DNA of 16,991 nt from Candidatus Woesearchaeota archaeon (GTDB lineage: Archaea > Nanobdellota > Nanobdellia > SCGC-AAA011-G17 > GW2011-AR20). Position numbers and translations under genes: made by a program. Below, piece after piece: positions 13,158 to 16,991 of this stretch. The stretch covers positions 1-16,991 of the forward strand of contig JAGVZB010000007.1 in NCBI GenBank assembly GCA_018302915.1, in the 5' to 3' direction. The notes below the pieces were generated by a model. That model had not been told where the DNA came from and did not search any database. It saw only the letters and a program-made list of their open reading frames with translations. The stretch's first letter is position 1; each line of letters begins with the position of its first letter.

Positions 13158-15341
13158 ATGTTTGAGATTAAGGATTTTAAACCAAGATTGTATCAGGAAA
13201 ACATAACCCATACTTCATTGACAAAAAATACACTTGTTGTTTTACCGACAGGTTTAGGAAAGACTTCCATTGCAATGATGCTCGCTTCTAACAGACTAAA
13301 TAACTTCAGGAATTCCAAAGTTTTATTCTTAGCCCCATCAAAACCTCTTGTTGCGCAGCATATGAAAACTTTCAAGAAGCATATTGATGCAAGAATGAAC
13401 ATCTTTACAGGAGAAGTCAAGCCTGAATTAAGGAAGGAGTTATACAAGGAGAATGAAATCATATTTTCAACCCCGCAGACCGTTGCCAATGACATAACCG
13501 GGAAAAGAATCAACCTGAAGGATTTTTCTTTGTTAGTACTGGATGAAGTTCACAAATGCGTCGGAAACTATGACTATGTTTTCATTGCCAAGGAATTCAT
13601 GAAAAATTCACAATATCCAAGAATTCTGGGATTAACAGCCTCTCCAGGAAGTGACAAGGCAAAGATTGAGGAAATAAGAAAGAATGCATTTATCGAGGAG
13701 ATTGAGATAAGGAGCAATGATGATGTTGATGTCAAGCCTTATGTCCAGGAAGTTAAAATAGACTGGATCAAAATAGATTTGCCATCCAAATTTCTTGATG
13801 TAAAAAAATTTCTAGATAATTCATTGAAGGAGAGATTAAAAAAATTAAAAGGATGGGGACTGATAGGAAGCTCTCAGGATAATGTAGGCAAGGGACAGTT
13901 ACTGGATTTGCAGGCAAGAATTCATGGAAAGATTGCAAGAGGCGAGAAGGACATAAGGCTATGGGAAGGCATAAGCCTGACTGCACAATGCGTCAAAATA
14001 AGTCATGCCATTGAGCTTCTTGAAAGTCAGGGAGTAAGCATCTTGTATAAATATTTAAAAGGGATATTTGAAGCATCTGAAAAAACAAATGTAAAATCAG
14101 CCAAGAATCTTGTCAAGGATATTAATTTTAAATCTGCATATGTCCAATGCAAGAATTTGTACGAGGAGAGCATTGAGCATCCAAAACTGGATGAATTAAA
14201 AAAAATAATCTCAAGTGAAATCACCAATGACAAAATCAAGATAATGGTATTCACACAATACAGGGATTCTGCAAAGCTTATTGAGAAAGAACTGGAAAAA
14301 ATAGGCGTTAAGGGAAAGATATTCGTCGGGCAGCAGAAGAAAGAAGGAAGCGGAATGAGCCAGAAGGAGCAGATAACACTCGTTGAGGATTTTAAGAAAA
14401 ATAAATTCAGTGTTTTAATTTCTACGAACATAGGCGAGGAAGGACTGGACATTCCCGAGGTTGATTTAGTCGTGTTTTATGAGCCAATACCATCAGGCAT
14501 AAGATACATTCAAAGAAAAGGAAGGACAGGAAGGCAAAGCAAGGGCAAGATTGTAATTTTGATGGCCAGGAATACAAGAGATGAGGCATATCACTGGACT
14601 GCTTTTAACAAGGAGAAGAAGATGTATAATCTGCTTAAAAAAATAAATGAAAAAATCTTACTGGAGAAGCAGCCGACACTGGAATCCTTCAGCAATAATG
14701 ACAAATTAAAAGTAATAGTTGATCACAGGGAGAGAGGGATAGTGAATGAGCTAAAGGAGCTGGAGCTTGATGTTGAGCTGAAATATCTTAAGGCAGGAGA
14801 TTTTGTCCTGAGCGACAAGGTTGGAATTGAATTAAAAACCAAGGAAGATTTTGTCAATTCAATAATCGATGGAAGATTGTTGAACCAGCTGAAATTATTA
14901 AGGGAGAATTTTGAAATTCCATTATTAATAATCCAAGGGGATGAGGATATTTATTCAATGAGGAATGTCCATCCGAATGCAATAAGAGGGATGCTTTCCA
15001 CAATTGCAGTAAGTTATAATATCCCTGTTTTACATTCGCAGAATGCCAAGGATACTGCAGGCATTCTGAAAATAATAGCCAAAAGGGAGCAGGATCCAAA
15101 TTTGAAGAATTTTTACTTGAGGAATGAAAGAAAGCCGCTGACATTAAAGGAGCAGCAGGAATACATAATTCAAAGCCTGCCAGGCATAGGGCCCAACCTA
15201 AGCAAGTCTTTGCTGGCTAATTTCAAGTCTGTTAGAGAGATATTCAATGCTGACACTGAAAAATTAAGAGAAGTGGATAAGATAGGTAAGAAAAAAGCTG
15301 ATAACATAAAGAAAGTCATTGATGAAAATTATTTTGGGTAG
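13158..15341 (+). CDS. hef: Hef: helicase-associated structure-specific endonuclease (XPF/FANCM family), 727 aa
   Basis: This protein remodels and cuts branched DNA at stalled replication forks. Domains in order: an SF2 helicase with Walker A L-P-T-G-L-G-K-T (29-36), a D-E-V-H box (129-132), T-A-S-P-G (160-164), F-T-Q-Y-R-D (365-370) and Q-R-K-G-R-T-G-R (452-459), with the helical insert between the two RecA lobes (about 205-335); an ERCC4/XPF nuclease (about 517-640) with V-D-H-R-E-R (521-526) and A-G-D-F (546-549); and a C-terminal helix-hairpin-helix pair (about 672-725, S-L-P-G-I-G-P-N). Length is normal for Hef. The usual nuclease motif E-R-K-x-x-x-D reads E-L-K-T-K-E-D (558-564). A Q-P-T-L-E-S-F stretch (505-511) in the linker resembles a PCNA-binding motif. 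Confidence 0.95.
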   Translation: MFEIKDFKPRLYQENITHTSLTKNTLVVLPTGLGKTSIAMMLASNRLNNFRNSKVLFLAPSKPLVAQHMKTFKKHIDARMNIFTGEVKPELRKELYKENEIIFSTPQTVANDITGKRINLKDFSLLVLDEVHKCVGNYDYVFIAKEFMKNSQYPRILGLTASPGSDKAKIEEIRKNAFIEEIEIRSNDDVDVKPYVQEVKIDWIKIDLPSKFLDVKKFLDNSLKERLKKLKGWGLIGSSQDNVGKGQLLDLQARIHGKIARGEKDIRLWEGISLTAQCVKISHAIELLESQGVSILYKYLKGIFEASEKTNVKSAKNLVKDINFKSAYVQCKNLYEESIEHPKLDELKKIISSEITNDKIKIMVFTQYRDSAKLIEKELEKIGVKGKIFVGQQKKEGSGMSQKEQITLVEDFKKNKFSVLISTNIGEEGLDIPEVDLVVFYEPIPSGIRYIQRKGRTGRQSKGKIVILMARNTRDEAYHWTAFNKEKKMYNLLKKINEKILLEKQPTLESFSNNDKLKVIVDHRERGIVNELKELELDVELKYLKAGDFVLSDKVGIELKTKEDFVNSIIDGRLLNQLKLLRENFEIPLLIIQGDEDIYSMRNVHPNAIRGMLSTIAVSYNIPVLHSQNAKDTAGILKIIAKREQDPNLKNFYLRNERKPLTLKEQQEYIIQSLPGIGPNLSKSLLANFKSVREIFNADTEKLREVDKIGKKKADNIKKVIDENYFG

Positions 15342-15694
15342 GTTTTACTTAAACTTTCTATATAATCTGCTTCAAATATTCTTATTGATTTCAGTATACT
15401 TGGTATAACCCCTGGTTTTCTTTCACTTACAAGAGGGTGACTTAATGCTGTGTTCGGACTTTTTGTTAAATCTTTATAATCATATTCATAATTTTTTAAA
15501 TACAGTGATATCATTATGGAAATTTCTTTTGTATCAAATTCATTTATCTTTGGAAAACTTTTTTTAATAAATGAGTAAATAATACTATATCTTCTCTGAT
15601 AATCAGGATAATCTTTTATTTGTTCTAAACAAGAGGTTATCATATTAATTATGTTATTATTATCTACTTTTTCTTCTAAACTTGCAGGATTCAT
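15329..15694 (-). CDS. Uncharacterised soluble protein, 121 aa
   Basis: I do not recognise this protein. It has no signal or membrane helix, looks largely alpha-helical, and is rich in tyrosine, isoleucine, serine and lysine (for example Y-L-K-N-Y-E-Y-D-Y-K-D at 65-75). The ATG at 15692-15694 follows a TATA-like element (about 15718-15730) at leaderless spacing and lies 38 nt from the stop of the upstream ThpR gene. Its last codons overlap the end of hef on the other strand by 13 nt. Uninterrupted reading, a plausible promoter and residue use like its neighbours favour a real gene. It may be a lineage-specific orphan. Confidence 0.65.
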   Translation of the reverse strand: MNPASLEEKVDNNNIINMITSCLEQIKDYPDYQRRYSIIYSFIKKSFPKINEFDTKEISIMISLYLKNYEYDYKDLTKSPNTALSHPLVSERKPGVIPSILKSIRIFEADYIESLSKTYPK

Positions 15695-15715
15695 TAAAAA
15701 AATTAAGTTATTGAA

Positions 15716-15730
15716 TTAATTAATAAATAT
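15716..15730 (-). promoter_or_regulatory. Possible TATA-box promoter for the 121-aa gene
   Basis: The minus strand reads ATATTTATTAATT at about 15718-15730, centred roughly 28-30 nt from the ATG at 15694. A run of seven T on the minus strand (15696-15702) lies between it and the ATG and could equally be a terminator for the upstream ThpR transcript. AT-richness makes this call weak. Confidence 0.35.
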
Positions 15731-15732
15731 TT

Positions 15733-16251
15733 TTATTTTATAGAATATGCTTCTAAAACTGTATATCTGGCACCATCCTTTGATGTTTCACTTTTCATCA
15801 ATTCAAATGAACCAATCCTGAACCCAATTAATTTTATCTTTGCCTTTAATTTTTTATCAAACTCTTCCTTATTTTTCAAATCTTTTATCCTTGCCAATGT
15901 TATATGGTCATTGAAGCTGTGATCATTCGGATATTCTATCAGTTGCTCGTCAATCTTTTTAGCTAAACTATACACATCTTCCTTTGTCCTTGAATCAACC
16001 CATAAAACCCTGTAGTTGAAGTGTCCCATTTCATTCAATGATATTTCAAAAGAATTGAATTTTATCTTTGACAATTTTTCTTTTATTTCCTTTAATTTGT
16101 CTTCTTTAACCTCTCCAAGAAATTTCAAGGTGATATGATAATTCTTTTTTGGCACAAAATTAAATTTTCCTGAATTTCTAAATTCTTCCTTTAATTCCCA
16201 TAAGTAATCCTTTATTTCCTTAGGCAGGTTTATTGCAATGAATAATTTCAT
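15733..16251 (-). CDS. thpR: RNA 2',3'-cyclic phosphodiesterase (2H family, LigT/ThpR), 172 aa
   Basis: The enzyme hydrolyses 2',3'-cyclic phosphate ends of RNA to 2'-phosphomonoesters, and family members can join tRNA halves in vitro. Both catalytic H-x-T-x motifs of the 2H phosphoesterase fold are present: Y-H-I-T-L-K-F-L-G (38-46) and D-H-I-T-L-A-R (115-121). The N-terminus M-K-L-F-I-A-I-N-L-P (1-10) is typical and the length normal. Its ATG overlaps the stop of the upstream ureohydrolase gene (ATGA, 16248-16251), so the two are co-translated although no functional link is obvious. The cytoplasmic, soluble enzyme appears intact. Confidence 0.93.
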   Translation of the reverse strand: MKLFIAINLPKEIKDYLWELKEEFRNSGKFNFVPKKNYHITLKFLGEVKEDKLKEIKEKLSKIKFNSFEISLNEMGHFNYRVLWVDSRTKEDVYSLAKKIDEQLIEYPNDHSFNDHITLARIKDLKNKEEFDKKLKAKIKLIGFRIGSFELMKSETSKDGARYTVLEAYSIK

Positions 16252-16991
16252 AGTAATTCAGCTATAATCTTAGCTGCTGTTTTTATTGTTAGATTTTTTT
16301 CTATGTCCGGATTTACCTCAACTAAATCTATTTTTTTAATGTTTTTTAGCAGTTTTAACCTTCTTATGAAATATAACAATCGAGATAATTGTAATCCGTT
16401 TGGTTCTGTGTAATATGTTCCTGGCGCTGTTGAAGGATCTAATACGTCTATGTCAATGCTTATGTATAATTCATCAAAGTTCCTGAAGTTTTCCATTATT
16501 GTATCACAAATGTCCTCTATTTCCACTTCTAACAAGTGTTTAGGAGTTATTACCCTAATATTTTTTTCTTTTATATAATTTAATTCATTTTTCCATATTT
16601 TTCTTGTACCAATTATAATTAAATTATTTGGATTTAGGTGATTCTCATCTATTAATTTTCTTAAGAAGTCTTCATGCGTCGGAGTCTCTGTATAATTATC
16701 CAAATCAACATGGGCATCGAAAATGATTAACCCTTTGTTATTTGATTTCAAAGATTTAAATAATGAATAAGTTATTGAATGATCTCCTCCAATGAATATA
16801 TCTCCATGGGCATTTTCTATATTCCTGTTTGTTTCATCCAAATTTGAAGAAATTTTTACTTCTGAAATTTCATACTTAATTTCCCTTAAGGATTCGTTTA
16901 TTTCTATATTCTTTAATTCTTTTATAATTTCATCCGGTGCTTTTTCACAGCCTTTGTTCTTGTTCATGCTCCCCAGAGAAGTCGGGATTTT
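16248..16991 (-). CDS. Ureohydrolase (arginase/agmatinase/formiminoglutamase family), 5' end beyond window
   Basis: The dinuclear manganese site is complete. Numbering from the internal methionine at 16965-16967: G-G-D-H-S (60-64), D-A-H-V-D (84-88), and S-I-D-I-D-V-L-D-P-S-T-A-P-G (170-183), with the late V-E-V-N-P (216-220). The enzyme hydrolyses a guanidino or formimino compound such as agmatine or arginine; the substrate cannot be told from sequence alone. The frame stays open to the right edge, and the eight residues before that methionine (K-I-P-T-S-L-G-S) look like the first beta-strand of the family, so the true start is probably a few codons outside the window. The next gene, thpR, overlaps its stop by 4 nt. 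Confidence 0.9.
   Translation of the reverse strand, partial: KIPTSLGSMNKNKGCEKAPDEIIKELKNIEINESLREIKYEISEVKISSNLDETNRNIENAHGDIFIGGDHSITYSLFKSLKSNNKGLIIFDAHVDLDNYTETPTHEDFLRKLIDENHLNPNNLIIIGTRKIWKNELNYIKEKNIRVITPKHLLEVEIEDICDTIMENFRNFDELYISIDIDVLDPSTAPGTYYTEPNGLQLSRLLYFIRRLKLLKNIKKIDLVEVNPDIEKNLTIKTAAKIIAELL

Noticed and set aside
15696..15702. Minus-strand T7 run as a terminator for the ureohydrolase-thpR transcript
   Set aside because: Possible, but it lies directly before the next ATG in very AT-rich DNA, so it cannot be told from background.
1..16991. tRNA, rRNA, CRISPR array, insertion sequence or attachment site
   Set aside because: No cloverleaf-like GC-rich segment, regular direct repeats, transposase or integrase frame, or flanking inverted repeats were seen by eye. 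A covariance-model scan was not possible.

Overview
The window looks like a piece of an AT-rich archaeal chromosome, most likely from a DPANN lineage (Woesearchaeota/Pacearchaeota-like; inferred from gene content and style, not proven). Archaeal hallmarks are a Hef-type helicase-nuclease, a TraB-family protein, an archaeal FlaI/FlaJ-type secretion pair, a PRC-barrel protein, TATA boxes about 24-28 nt upstream of leaderless start codons, and very compact gene packing with ATGA and TAATG overlaps. No rRNA, tRNA, CRISPR, insertion sequence or phage gene was seen.

Region 1 (1-3798, minus strand) is a run of ten small membrane-anchored proteins, one cut by the left edge. Most begin with a very short lysine-glycine leader (M-x-K-K-G type) followed at once by a hydrophobic helix, the layout of archaeal class III (type IV pilin-like) precursors. 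Two are micro-proteins of 50 and 35 residues. Several have cysteine-rich ectodomains, and one has an EF-hand-like calcium loop.

Region 2 (3795-8765, minus strand) holds the motor: a FlaJ/TadC-type platform protein with two T2SF-like halves, a signal-peptide plus C-terminal-anchor surface protein, and a FlaI/TadA-type ATPase with an unusually long N-terminal region. The platform gene's stop overlaps the start of the first pilin-like gene, so motor and pilins form one co-oriented locus.

Region 3 (8827-11673) probably completes the machine. Two coiled-coil proteins, possibly ArlC/D-like, are transcribed divergently from the ATPase out of a 61-nt shared promoter. Converging on them is an operon of a PRC-barrel protein followed by three tandem paralogous polytopic membrane proteins. 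No ArlH (KaiC-like) gene and no prepilin peptidase lie in the window, so this is better read as a non-archaellum type IV pilus-like or secretion system with uncharacterised accessory parts.

Region 4 (11737-15341, plus strand) holds a TraB-family protein, an overlapping M50 (site-2 protease)-like membrane protein whose metal-binding residues look lost, and Hef. Hef carries an altered nuclease motif and a PCNA-binding-like motif in the linker.

Region 5 (15329-16991, minus strand) holds an unrecognised 121-residue protein, an RNA 2',3'-cyclic phosphodiesterase (ThpR) and a ureohydrolase (arginase/agmatinase family) that runs off the right edge.

Main limits: family calls rest on motifs and layout read by eye. 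The paralogy, the pilin assignments and the link between Regions 1-3 are inferences from sequence pattern and gene order.
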